Shown here: positions 18,660 to 25,577 of the stretch, one piece after another | Numbering within the stretch: the stretch's first letter is position 1 | How the letters are laid out: each line of letters opens with the position of its first letter | Origin: Finegoldia magna ATCC 29328 | GTDB lineage: Bacteria; Bacillota; Clostridia; Tissierellales; Peptoniphilaceae | Assembly: GCF_000010185.1 (NCBI RefSeq) | Contig: NC_010376.1 | Span: 1,116,001 to 1,180,000, forward strand | Length of the DNA stretch: 64,000 nucleotides | Direction: 5' to 3' | Notes under the pieces: generated by a model | Databases searched by the model: none | Told to the model about the DNA's origin: nothing | Seen by the model: only the letters and a program-made list of their open reading frames with translations | Made by a program: the position numbers and the translations under genes

Positions 18660-19027
18660 GCTTCTACACAATTTTCTCTAATTTTTAACTCGTCAGCCAA
18701 TTTACTTACTATAAATAATCCTCTACCTCTGACATAAATATCATTATTGAAATAACTATTAGAACAATAATCAATTCCCGTGCCCTCATCCTTGACGCAT
18801 ATTCGAATATAATCATCGTTCAATTTTATTTTAAAAGTTATTTTTTTATTTATATCAAACTGGTTACCATGTTCTAGCCCATTAAAAATCAATTCATTAA
18901 TTATCAATCTTAAATCATAAAGAAGTTCTTCATCTGGTACAACTTTTCTTAATAGTCTGAGCATAGTATGAATATTTTTAGTAGCAATTGTCCTATCGCT
19001 GACAAACTGCCTCTTAAATATATACAT
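18635..19027 (-). CDS. RsbW-like anti-sigma-factor ATPase/serine kinase
   Basis: A 130-residue GHKL-fold protein of the RsbW/SpoIIAB type. The N box is LIINELIFNGLEHGN, the G1 box is VKDEGTGID, and the G2 region is VRGRGLFIVSKLADEL. Such proteins bind an alternative sigma factor and phosphorylate an anti-anti-sigma STAS protein. No STAS or sigma gene lies beside it, so it is an orphan here. The ATG at 19027 is chosen because it follows GGGTGAT at good spacing; the longer reading frame from a TTG at 19054 runs through the predicted -10 element. It is divergent from rubredoxin. Partner and target are unknown; a phosphorelay-type or lone HATPase role is possible. Confidence 0.75.
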   Translation of the reverse strand: MYIFKRQFVSDRTIATKNIHTMLRLLRKVVPDEELLYDLRLIINELIFNGLEHGNQFDINKKITFKIKLNDDYIRICVKDEGTGIDYCSNSYFNNDIYVRGRGLFIVSKLADELKIRENCVEAKLLVKPN

Positions 19028-19046
19028 ATTATCACCCAATATGATT

Positions 19047-19072
19047 ATACCCAAATACTAAAATACTTTAAC
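19047..19072 (-). promoter_or_regulatory. Sigma-B-type promoter of the rsbW-like gene (GTTAAA-N14-GGGTAT)
   Basis: GTTAAA (19067-19072) and GGGTAT (19047-19052) are spaced by 14 nt on the minus strand, 19 nt before the chosen start codon. This resembles the GTTTAA-N12-15-GGGTAT consensus. In Bacillus the rsbW operon is itself driven from a sigma-B promoter. Confidence 0.5.
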
Positions 19073-19116
19073 ATTTCGCCATTAATTATTTGTTATAAAA
19101 ATAAAAATGAAATAAT

Positions 19117-19141
19117 GATTAAAATTTTTTACAGTGGGTAT
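19117..19141 (+). promoter_or_regulatory. Sigma-B-type promoter of rubredoxin (GATTAA-N13-GGGTAT)
   Basis: GATTAA (19117-19122) and GGGTAT (19136-19141) are spaced by 13 nt, about 50 nt upstream of the rubredoxin start. The overlapping TATATAAT could also act as a sigma-A -10. Confidence 0.5.
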
Positions 19142-19192
19142 ATATAATTTGTACCTGATAACAGGTAATTATCTTAAAGGGGGAAATTAATC

Positions 19193-19354
19193 ATGAAAAA
19201 ATATGTATGTGACGTATGTGGATATATCTATGATCCAGCTGAAGGAGATCCAGATGCAGGTGTTCAACCACAAACAGCTTTCGAAGATTTAGCTGAAGAT
19301 TGGGTTTGCCCAATTTGTGGTGCTGGAAAAGACGACTTTTCAGAAGTAGAATAA
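19193..19354 (+). CDS. Rubredoxin
   Basis: A 53-residue rubredoxin of standard size: [19 protein letters not shown] at the N-terminus and [13 protein letters not shown] near the C-terminus. The two CxxC pairs (Cys6/Cys9 and Cys39/Cys42 by count) bind one iron as Fe(Cys)4. Rubredoxins pass single electrons to rubrerythrin, superoxide reductase or flavodiiron proteins in anaerobes' oxygen and peroxide defence. None of those partners is in the window, though a ferritin lies 0.8 kb away. The start follows an AAAGGGGGAAA site. The gene is one of only four on the plus strand. Confidence 0.97.
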   Translation: MKKYVCDVCGYIYDPAEGDPDAGVQPQTAFEDLAEDWVCPICGAGKDDFSEVE

Positions 19355-19435
19355 TCCAATAAATTTTTATGATTGGCAATAATAAATCATACATGACATA
19401 AAAAATATTATTGTCGTATAAAAGTAGTTTAAAAA

Positions 19436-19461
19436 TTAAAACCCCAACAATGGGGTTTTCT
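19436..19461. terminator. Bidirectional terminator between rubredoxin and ysxC
   Basis: A perfect 9-bp stem (19438-19446 with 19451-19459) with a 4-nt loop has A-runs on one side and T-runs on the other, so it can serve both converging genes. Confidence 0.85.
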
Positions 19462-19466
19462 TACTT

Positions 19467-20072
19467 TTATTCTTCAATTCCACTACCGTATTTTAAAATC
19501 ATTTCGAGCTGTTCCATAACAGCTTTTTTATTTGTTTTCGAAGTTGAACTGTATTCGTAGATGAGATTGTCATCATCTATGTTTAGTTCTTTTTTTATGA
19601 TATTCAAATTCTTTTTTATCATTGTTTTACCAATTTTGTCTAATTTTGTAGCAATTACAAATCCACAAAAACCACTTTGAATAATCCAATTATACATTTC
19701 CTTGTCCTGAACAGTAGGTTTATGTCTAATATCTACAATTAAAAATACCTCATACAAATTTCTTCTATTATTTAAGTAAGTTTCTATAACTTGAGCCCAT
19801 TTTTTCTTTTCAGATTTTGATGTCTGAGCATATCCATATCCAGGCAAATCCACCAATCTGAACTCATTATTAGCGTTATAAAAATTTACCGTACGAGTTT
19901 TTCCGGGCTTTGAAGAAGTCCTTGCTAAGTTTTTTCTGTCCAAAATAGAATTGATAAAAGATGATTTGCCAACGTTACTTCTACCGCAAAAAGCAATTTC
20001 TGGCAGAGATTCATCAGGATATTGTTCTATTAAAAAAGCAATTTTCTCTAAATCAGAGTTAATTATTTTCAT
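19467..20072 (-). CDS. ysxC: Ribosome biogenesis GTPase YsxC/EngB
   Basis: A 201-residue TrmE-Era-family GTPase needed for 50S subunit assembly. The G motifs are visible: G1 AFCGRSNVGKSSFIN, followed by LARTSSKPGKTRTVNFY (switch I), G3 LVDLPGYGYA and G4 ATKLDKIGK. The ATG at 20072 is preferred over a GTG 12 nt upstream because GGAGGTGA sits just before it. In many Firmicutes ysxC follows lon; here it stands alone. Confidence 0.95.
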   Translation of the reverse strand: MKIINSDLEKIAFLIEQYPDESLPEIAFCGRSNVGKSSFINSILDRKNLARTSSKPGKTRTVNFYNANNEFRLVDLPGYGYAQTSKSEKKKWAQVIETYLNNRRNLYEVFLIVDIRHKPTVQDKEMYNWIIQSGFCGFVIATKLDKIGKTMIKKNLNIIKKELNIDDDNLIYEYSSTSKTNKKAVMEQLEMILKYGSGIEE

Positions 20073-20139
20073 ATTCACCTCCACTAAATATCTAAGAAAT
20101 ATACCACTTATTATAACAAAACTTTAGATTATTTTCACT

Positions 20140-20167
20140 AAAAAAGCGACTTAAAAAAGTCGCTTTC
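20140..20167 (-). terminator. Rho-independent terminator of the ferritin gene
   Basis: Stem AAGCGACTT/AAGTCGCTT (20144-20152 with 20158-20166), followed by six T residues on the minus strand, directly after the ferritin gene. Confidence 0.85.
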
Positions 20168-20178
20168 TTATAAACAAT

Positions 20179-20670
20179 TTATTGTCTTTGTGCCATTTCG
20201 TGATCTAATATTGCAAGACCTGCGTTACTGTTTTCAGTTCTTTCAAGTTTAGTTATGATATTATCAAAAGTAGCTTCTTCTTCGATTTGTTCGTCAATGA
20301 ATTTTTGTAGAAGAGTGTATACTTCATAGAATTTGATTTCATGAGCTGCATCAAATAATTCTCTGATTCTTCTTGTAACTTCTTTTTCGTGTTCTAAAGC
20401 CGCTTTAAAAATGCTTAATACATCTTTATCGTAGTCAGCTTTTGGAGCTTCGATTGTTTTGTATTCAATCTTATATCCAACTTCTTGTAACCATTTTCTG
20501 AAGTATTCAGCGTGTTCATATTCTTCATGGGCTTGCATTTCCATAAAGTGTTCAAATCCATCCCAATCCATATCATTGAATTCAGAAGCCATTTGTTTAT
20601 ATTCGTAGCCTGATTGTAATTCAAAAACTAATTGTTCGTCAATTTTTTTTAATAATTCTTCTCTTTTCAT
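20179..20670 (-). CDS. Non-haem ferritin
   Basis: A 163-residue four-helix ferritin that oxidises and stores iron. Ferroxidase-type residues are visible: Glu17 in LVFELQSGY, the EEYEHAEYF pair (about 49-57), Glu in ALEHEKEVTRRI near 93, and the final QFIDEQIEEEATFD-like helix near 127-138. The ATG at 20670 is chosen over one 9 nt upstream because AAGGAG would lie too close to the latter. It is 58 nt downstream of the 91-residue gene. It probably shares that gene's promoter, since I see no good promoter in the gap. Confidence 0.93.
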   Translation of the reverse strand: MKREELLKKIDEQLVFELQSGYEYKQMASEFNDMDWDGFEHFMEMQAHEEYEHAEYFRKWLQEVGYKIEYKTIEAPKADYDKDVLSIFKAALEHEKEVTRRIRELFDAAHEIKFYEVYTLLQKFIDEQIEEEATFDNIITKLERTENSNAGLAILDHEMAQRQ

Positions 20671-20728
20671 TTTTATCATACTCCTTAAATTAATTTATAG
20701 ACTGTTAGTTAATCATTTTACATCAAAT

Positions 20729-21004
20729 TTATGAATATAAATCATACACACCATAAACTCGCAAATTATTTTCCACCAAAAGTTTCATAATTTCTGGAAT
20801 TATTTTAGCTTTCTGCTTAGTGGTAAACCCATTGTAGCTTATTTCTGTATTATTGAAATCCATATATTCCGATGAACCAATGACTTTAATAATTTTGTCG
20901 TGCACCTCTTGTAGATGCATATCGGCAATTACAAAAGTAACATTGCAAATTCTATCATCATCAATTGTGGGAATTATTCTATTTATCAGTAAAACATTAT
21001 TCAT
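20729..21004 (-). CDS. Hypothetical 91-residue protein
   Basis: I do not recognise this protein. It is 91 residues, small and mixed alpha/beta, with no signal peptide, cysteine motif or membrane helix. The pattern of two short strands (NNVLLINRIIPT and RICNVTFVIAD), a helix (MHLQEVHDKIIKVIG) and a C-terminal helix-strand unit would fit an ACT- or ferredoxin-like fold, but this is only a guess. It has a GAGGTTAG ribosome site, a GGGTAT-type promoter element 32 nt upstream of its start codon, and ferritin directly downstream, which suggests a stress or iron context. Confidence 0.65.
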   Translation of the reverse strand: MNNVLLINRIIPTIDDDRICNVTFVIADMHLQEVHDKIIKVIGSSEYMDFNNTEISYNGFTTKQKAKIIPEIMKLLVENNLRVYGVYDLYS

Positions 21005-21035
21005 AACTAACCTCTTCTTCTCTCTATATTGTTAT

Positions 21036-21060
21036 ATACCCAGTTTCTATTATTTTATTC
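21036..21060 (-). promoter_or_regulatory. Possible sigma-B-type promoter (GAATAA-N13-GGGTAT) for the 91-residue gene and ferritin
   Basis: GAATAA (21055-21060) and GGGTAT (21036-21041) are 13 nt apart on the minus strand. The -35 matches four of six consensus positions and equals the -35 of the site at 16572-16597. Confidence 0.4.
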
Positions 21061-21062
21061 AA

Positions 21063-21091
21063 TTGACCAGGACTTTTTTTTATATTATACT
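21063..21091 (+). promoter_or_regulatory. Sigma-A promoter of the S41-like gene
   Basis: TTGACC (21063-21068) and TATACT (21086-21091) are separated by exactly 17 nt, 20 nt before the start codon. It is divergent from, and nearly abuts, the GGGTAT-type promoter. Confidence 0.75.
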
Positions 21092-21110
21092 GATTAAAAA
21101 GAGGTGAGAC

Positions 21111-22304
21111 ATGAAAAGATCACGTAAAATCTATGCAAATAGCAAAAATAGGGTAAAAATTTTTAGAAAAATTTTTTTATTATTTTTAATTCTTATTTTC
21201 GCTTTATTCACTTATAAATACATAAACTCCAGGCCTGCTGAGTATAGTCCAGTAATTCCCAAAAAATATATACTAAAAGATTTTGACGAAATATGTAATC
21301 AAATCGACAATTCATATATGAATCTACCACAGACAAAAAAATACAAAGATACAGACTTTTTATCCTTAAAACCAAATTTCAAATCAAAAATCAAATTGGA
21401 ATCTTCTAAAAAAAATGGTGAAATGTCGACACAAGAAGTGTGTGATTTGTATAATGATATTTTAAAGAAACTTTATGATTCAAATGTAAGAATAGCCGAT
21501 AAACACACATTTAATCAAATTTTACAACAAGAAAACAAGAATCAAATTTTAAATAATTTATCTGTGAATAGGTATTCCAATCTAGCAGATGAAATTCCTG
21601 AAAAAAATTTTAGAGCATATTCTATCGATAACTACAAGGATGCACTATACGTTAAGGTGTCAGATTTTGATTCAGTGAATATTGAACAAGACGCTAAAAT
21701 TTTTGAAAATATTTTGAAAAGTAATAAAAAGAAAAATAAAATCATAATAGATTTAAGAGATAATGATTCCGATAATTTGGATTATGCTATTAATGTGATA
21801 ATCAAACCTCTATTGAAATCTGATATCAATGTTGATTTTAATGTTGCAAATAAAACTCAACCTATTATTTCTAAAAATATTTTAGATAGAAATGGTATAA
21901 GTTTCAAAACCACAGAGAATGTTTCAAATATTAAAATAAATGATAATCAAAAAAATATAAAATACATTACAAAGTTTAATTTAACTATTAAAAAAACAGG
22001 AGAACAACAATGTGATGTTTATATATTGCAGAACAAGAACACAAGAAATAGTGCGGATTTCGTGTGCCAAATTGCGAACAGAACTAAGTTTGCAACTACT
22101 GTCGGAGAAACAACTTCAGGAAATGGATTAAATATCGTTCCCACTTACAAGTCACTTCCTAACACAGGATTAATCGTAGAGTATCCACTAGGACAAGGAT
22201 TAAATGAAGACGGTTCTACTAACGAAGAAGTTGGAACTATCCCTTCAATAAAATTAGATGATAACAGTGAAATAGTAAAATTATTACTATCTAGAGTTAA
22301 TTAA
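21111..22304 (+). CDS. Membrane-anchored S41 (C-terminal-processing-like) peptidase-family protein
   Basis: A 397-residue protein with a basic N-terminus and one helix at about 19-37, so the bulk is extracytoplasmic. The C-terminal half has the S41 core. IIIDLRDND (211-219) corresponds to the IIDLRGNPGG strand, VYILQNKNTRNSADF (303-317) corresponds to the nucleophile elbow with Ser314, and TTVGETTSGNG (329-339) to the following loop. The Lys expected in the Ser-Lys dyad of CtpA-type members is Asn338 or absent, and no PDZ domain is seen. It may use another mechanism or be inactive. It has its own sigma-A promoter, a GAGGTGAG site and a terminator. Substrate unknown. Confidence 0.7.
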   Translation: MKRSRKIYANSKNRVKIFRKIFLLFLILIFALFTYKYINSRPAEYSPVIPKKYILKDFDEICNQIDNSYMNLPQTKKYKDTDFLSLKPNFKSKIKLESSKKNGEMSTQEVCDLYNDILKKLYDSNVRIADKHTFNQILQQENKNQILNNLSVNRYSNLADEIPEKNFRAYSIDNYKDALYVKVSDFDSVNIEQDAKIFENILKSNKKKNKIIIDLRDNDSDNLDYAINVIIKPLLKSDINVDFNVANKTQPIISKNILDRNGISFKTTENVSNIKINDNQKNIKYITKFNLTIKKTGEQQCDVYILQNKNTRNSADFVCQIANRTKFATTVGETTSGNGLNIVPTYKSLPNTGLIVEYPLGQGLNEDGSTNEEVGTIPSIKLDDNSEIVKLLLSRVN

Positions 22305-22312
22305 AATAAAAT

Positions 22313-22348
22313 GATTCAGTATTAATATCAATACTGAATCGTTTTTTT
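22313..22348 (+). terminator. Rho-independent terminator of the S41-like gene
   Basis: An 11-bp perfect stem (22313-22323 with 22330-22340) is followed by GTTTTTTT. It is placed between converging genes and may also help end the ohrR transcript. Confidence 0.9.
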
Positions 22349-22353
22349 GCTTT

Positions 22354-22803
22354 TTATTTTTTTGTTTTATTATAATTATCAAAAAACTCTTGTAATATAT
22401 TATTCATTTGAACTTTTTTATCATCAGAAATATATGCACACTCAGAAACTAACTTAGGTACTTCTTTTGCTTTTTCTTGTAATTTTTTCCCTTCATCTGT
22501 CAAGTAAATCATTACAATCCTATCATCTTTTGAACTACGCACTCTTTCAAGGTAGCCTTGGGATTGCATCTTTTTTATTATAGGAGTAATAGTACCATTA
22601 TCCAAGTATAATTTATCGCACAATTGCCCCACTGTAATCCCATCTTTTTCCCAAAGAACTAAAAACACAATATATTGAGTGTAAGTTAATCCTAAAGGTT
22701 TCAAAAATTTTGAGTATGTATTTGTTACTATACGTGATGCGGCATAAAGTTGAAAACAGAGTTGTTTATCTAACTTCATATATTCTTTGTAATCTTGATC
22801 CAT
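22354..22803 (-). CDS. ohrR: MarR-family regulator, OhrR type
   Basis: A 149-residue winged-helix repressor. The N-terminal LDKQLCFQLYAASR with Cys16 matches the peroxide-sensing cysteine of OhrR, and LGLTYTQYIVFLVLWE is a second OhrR hallmark. The wing and recognition region follow (LDNGTITPIIKKMQSQGYLERVRSSKDDR shortened, near 68-96). OhrR represses organic hydroperoxide resistance genes until its cysteine is oxidised. No ohr peroxidase gene lies beside it here. The ATG at 22803 is used because GGAGGATTTT precedes it; the longer TTG start is rejected. It is 48 nt downstream of pabC. Confidence 0.85.
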   Translation of the reverse strand: MDQDYKEYMKLDKQLCFQLYAASRIVTNTYSKFLKPLGLTYTQYIVFLVLWEKDGITVGQLCDKLYLDNGTITPIIKKMQSQGYLERVRSSKDDRIVMIYLTDEGKKLQEKAKEVPKLVSECAYISDDKKVQMNNILQEFFDNYNKTKK

Positions 22804-22851
22804 AAAATCCTCCAGTTCCAAATATTTTTACCAGTCATTCGAAAATCGTAA

Positions 22852-23583
22852 TTAATTTTCTATCCTCAGTTTTTTCGATATTTCACAGAACAGATTATTT
22901 TTTGAAAACAATATTTCATCAATTTGTTTAACTAATCTCATTTCCATCAGAGAATTTGTTACAAAACAACAATCCATATCTCGTAATTCGTTTAACTTAA
23001 TTGACTCTTCAACTATATTATACCTTTTTACTCGTAAAAAATCTATTAATTTCTTGCGAAAAATGCCTGGCAATATTCCATCTTCTACCGGTGGAGTTAA
23101 TATTGTTTCTTTTTGGATAAAAAACACGTTAGTATAAGTTCCCTCTGTCACATTTCCATCCTTATTTAGAAATATCCCCTCATCAAATCCCTCCTCCAAT
23201 AATTTTTTGTGCAAATAGTCATTTAGCAAATAATTATTTGTTTTGTGATAAATTAAAGGGTTGTTTTTATCTCGTAATTGATTGAGAACTTTTAATTTCA
23301 ATCCTTCTTTGTATTTTTCATCGGAATAATCAGTACTTCTTGTAGTAACAAACAAATCATAATCACCATTATCGTCCAAGACCATAATTCTCAAACAATC
23401 AGTAGCTAAATTGATGTTTTGCATTTTGTCTTTTATATTTTCTCTTAAATTATCTGCATTAATCCCTAGAAATTTCATAGAATTTTCAAGTCTCTCAATA
23501 TGATCTTCAAAATAAACAGGATTTGAATCTACTACTTTTATAGTTTCAAAAAGCCCCTTGCCGTATTTTATTCCATCATTCAT
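22852..23583 (-). CDS. pabC: Aminodeoxychorismate lyase (class IV aminotransferase fold)
   Basis: A 243-residue PLP enzyme of the branched-chain-aminotransferase fold. It splits 4-amino-4-deoxychorismate into p-aminobenzoate and pyruvate. Signatures include GKGLFETIKV near residue 8, YHKTNNYLLN with the PLP lysine near 125, and EGTYTNVFFI near 165. The PabC role, rather than a D-amino-acid aminotransferase, follows from its 4-nt overlap with pabB. With pabA and pabB it completes pABA formation for folate. Confidence 0.9.
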   Translation of the reverse strand: MNDGIKYGKGLFETIKVVDSNPVYFEDHIERLENSMKFLGINADNLRENIKDKMQNINLATDCLRIMVLDDNGDYDLFVTTRSTDYSDEKYKEGLKLKVLNQLRDKNNPLIYHKTNNYLLNDYLHKKLLEEGFDEGIFLNKDGNVTEGTYTNVFFIQKETILTPPVEDGILPGIFRKKLIDFLRVKRYNIVEESIKLNELRDMDCCFVTNSLMEMRLVKQIDEILFSKNNLFCEISKKLRIEN

Positions 23584-24908
23584 ATCAAAGCCTCGTACAC
23601 TTTTCTTGATTTTTGAATTGTTTCATCATATTCGCTATTCATTTCAGAATCCCAAGTTATTGCTCCACCACCTGAGAAGTAGCAGCGGTTATTTATTTTT
23701 AAAATTGTTCTGATTAAAATGTTGAAATCACAATTTTGGTTGAAAGAAATGTAACCAATGGATCCTGTGTAAATGTTTCTGTTGAATTTTTCAACCTTGT
23801 CAATCGCTTCAATTGAAGCAAGCTTCGGAGCTCCCGTGATTGATCCACCTGGAAAAATATTTTTAATTAAACTGAATACATCTTCATCTTCACTTAATTT
23901 ACCAACAATAGTAGCCACCAAATGATGAACATTTTCGTAAGTTTCCAATGAATAATTGCTAATAGCTTTTATGGTTTCTGCATCACAACTCATTCCCAAA
24001 TCATTTCTCATCAAATCAACTATCATCAATAACTCTGAAATATCCTTGTCACTATTTAATAATTCATTTCTCAATTTTTCATCTTCGTCTTTATCATCAG
24101 ATCTTCGAATTGTCCCCTTGATAGGTCTCGCTTGAACGTGTCCATTTTGACAATCGAAAAATCTCTCTGGAGATGAAGATAAAACGCAGTATTCACCAAA
24201 ATCCATATAAGCCATGAAGTCTGCCTTGTTAACTTCTCGAAGTTTCTTATAAATGTCGAACTTATCCTTGGTCGTGTCTACAATAAACTGTTGAGTTAAG
24301 TTAACTTCATACACATCACCATTTTCAATCATAGTTTTGATGTCATCAAAGCTTTTCGCATATTCTTCTTTTTTTATTGTTTTGATAAGCTCAGATGTTT
24401 TGTATTGTTTTTCTTCATAATTTGGTTTTACAAATACGGCTTCAACATCTGTAATATCTGTATCTTCCAAGTAATAGATTGTGTATTCTTTTGTATTATT
24501 GTCAAATTCAATTATTTTAAAATAAATTCCAAAATAAGCATCGTACACATCAGTGTTTTTCTCAGAATTTAAAACGACATTACAATTGGAACTCGTAAAA
24601 TCATAAGACAAGAGTCCAACTGCTCCACCGATAAATTGATTATCATCTTCTTGCAAATAATCATCCATTATTAATTTAAGTTGATTAAGTGGATTATCGC
24701 TAATATTTTTATTTACAAGTCCACTGATTTCAACATTGTTATCCTTCGATTTCAAAACAATTTCTGGATTGAAACCTATGTATGATTTGTTACCTTGATT
24801 ATAGCTTCCCTTCGCACTATCTAATAAAAAAGGCAAGTTTTTATCTTTGATGTTGTATAGAATATCTAGAATTGTTACATCTGATTTAACTTTCTTAGAA
24901 CGAATCAT
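23580..24908 (-). CDS. pabB: Aminodeoxychorismate synthase component I
   Basis: A 442-residue chorismate-utilising enzyme that aminates chorismate with ammonia from PabA. The RPIKGTIRR motif near residue 265 has the lysine that is typical of PabB; anthranilate synthase TrpE has PIAGT. Other family blocks are SSPERF, MIVDLMRNDLG, FPGGSITGAPK and YTGSIGYIS. It overlaps pabA by 14 nt with an AAAGGAGG site and pabC by 4 nt, so the three are coupled. Confidence 0.94.
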   Translation of the reverse strand: MIRSKKVKSDVTILDILYNIKDKNLPFLLDSAKGSYNQGNKSYIGFNPEIVLKSKDNNVEISGLVNKNISDNPLNQLKLIMDDYLQEDDNQFIGGAVGLLSYDFTSSNCNVVLNSEKNTDVYDAYFGIYFKIIEFDNNTKEYTIYYLEDTDITDVEAVFVKPNYEEKQYKTSELIKTIKKEEYAKSFDDIKTMIENGDVYEVNLTQQFIVDTTKDKFDIYKKLREVNKADFMAYMDFGEYCVLSSSPERFFDCQNGHVQARPIKGTIRRSDDKDEDEKLRNELLNSDKDISELLMIVDLMRNDLGMSCDAETIKAISNYSLETYENVHHLVATIVGKLSEDEDVFSLIKNIFPGGSITGAPKLASIEAIDKVEKFNRNIYTGSIGYISFNQNCDFNILIRTILKINNRCYFSGGGAITWDSEMNSEYDETIQKSRKVYEALI

Positions 24909-25488
24909 TTCTTACCTCCTTTAAGAAGTTTTCAATCATTTTTAGTCCGTAATCAGTTCCCACACTTTCTGGATGAAATTGAACAGTTTCTATCTTGTTT
25001 TTAGAATCTCTAAATCCCATAATTATTCCATCAAACGTTTTCGATGTTATAATCATATCTCCATATTTTTCATTTTCAAATTTACTATCATCAACGATTA
25101 GCGAATGATATCTCATTACTTTTACTGGATTTGTAATATTTGAAAATATTCCCTTACCGTCATGATTAATCTCTGTCATTTTACCATGCATTGGTCGTGG
25201 CCCTTTTATAATGTCAAGTCCCATTGAATAAGCCAATGCTTGATGGCCCAAACAAATACCAAGAATTGGATATTTCCCTTTTAATTTTTCAAATATTTCA
25301 AGAGAAATTTTGGATTCTTTCGGCGTTTTTGGCCCTGGTGAAATCACTATGATTTCTGGATTTAATTGTTTTATCTCTTCCAAATTTATCTCGTCATTCT
25401 TTTTCACAATAACTTCTTCTTTTAATATTCTCAAATAAGAAACAATGTTATATGTGAACGAATCGTAATTATCTATCATTAGTATCAT
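24895..25488 (-). CDS. pabA: Aminodeoxychorismate synthase component II (glutamine amidotransferase)
   Basis: A 197-residue class I glutamine amidotransferase that feeds ammonia to PabB. The nucleophile Cys lies in GICLGHQALAY near residue 77, and the His-Glu pair in QFHPESVGTDYG near 170. The N-terminal MIDNYDSFTYN is typical of PabA/TrpG. The ATG at 25488 is taken because GGGTGATA precedes it; the frame stays open upstream into the promoter. It heads the pabABC transcript. Confidence 0.93.
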   Translation of the reverse strand: MILMIDNYDSFTYNIVSYLRILKEEVIVKKNDEINLEEIKQLNPEIIVISPGPKTPKESKISLEIFEKLKGKYPILGICLGHQALAYSMGLDIIKGPRPMHGKMTEINHDGKGIFSNITNPVKVMRYHSLIVDDSKFENEKYGDMIITSKTFDGIIMGFRDSKNKIETVQFHPESVGTDYGLKMIENFLKEVRNDSF

Positions 25489-25504
25489 ATTATCACCCAA
25501 TAAA

Positions 25505-25533
25505 AATATATAAGATTTTATACTAAAAATCAA
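25505..25533 (-). promoter_or_regulatory. Sigma-A promoter of pabABC
   Basis: TTGATT (25528-25533) and TATATT (25505-25510) are spaced by 17 nt on the minus strand. The -35 touches the T tract of the upstream terminator. Confidence 0.6.
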
Positions 25534-25534
25534 A

Positions 25535-25571
25535 TAAAAAAATGAGTCTATTAAATAATAAACTCATTTTC
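25535..25571 (-). terminator. Rho-independent terminator of the MacAB-like operon
   Basis: Stem AAAATGAGT/ACTCATTTT closes just after the permease stop codon and is followed by seven T residues on the minus strand. Confidence 0.85.
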
Positions 25572-25577
25572 AAAATC

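Noticed and set aside
19026-19043. TTGGGTGATAATATG repeated before rsbW-like gene and pabA
   Set aside because: The same string occurs at 25486-25500 and shorter forms precede ntpC and rpmE. It is a ribosome site (GGTGAT) plus start codon, not a mobile repeat.
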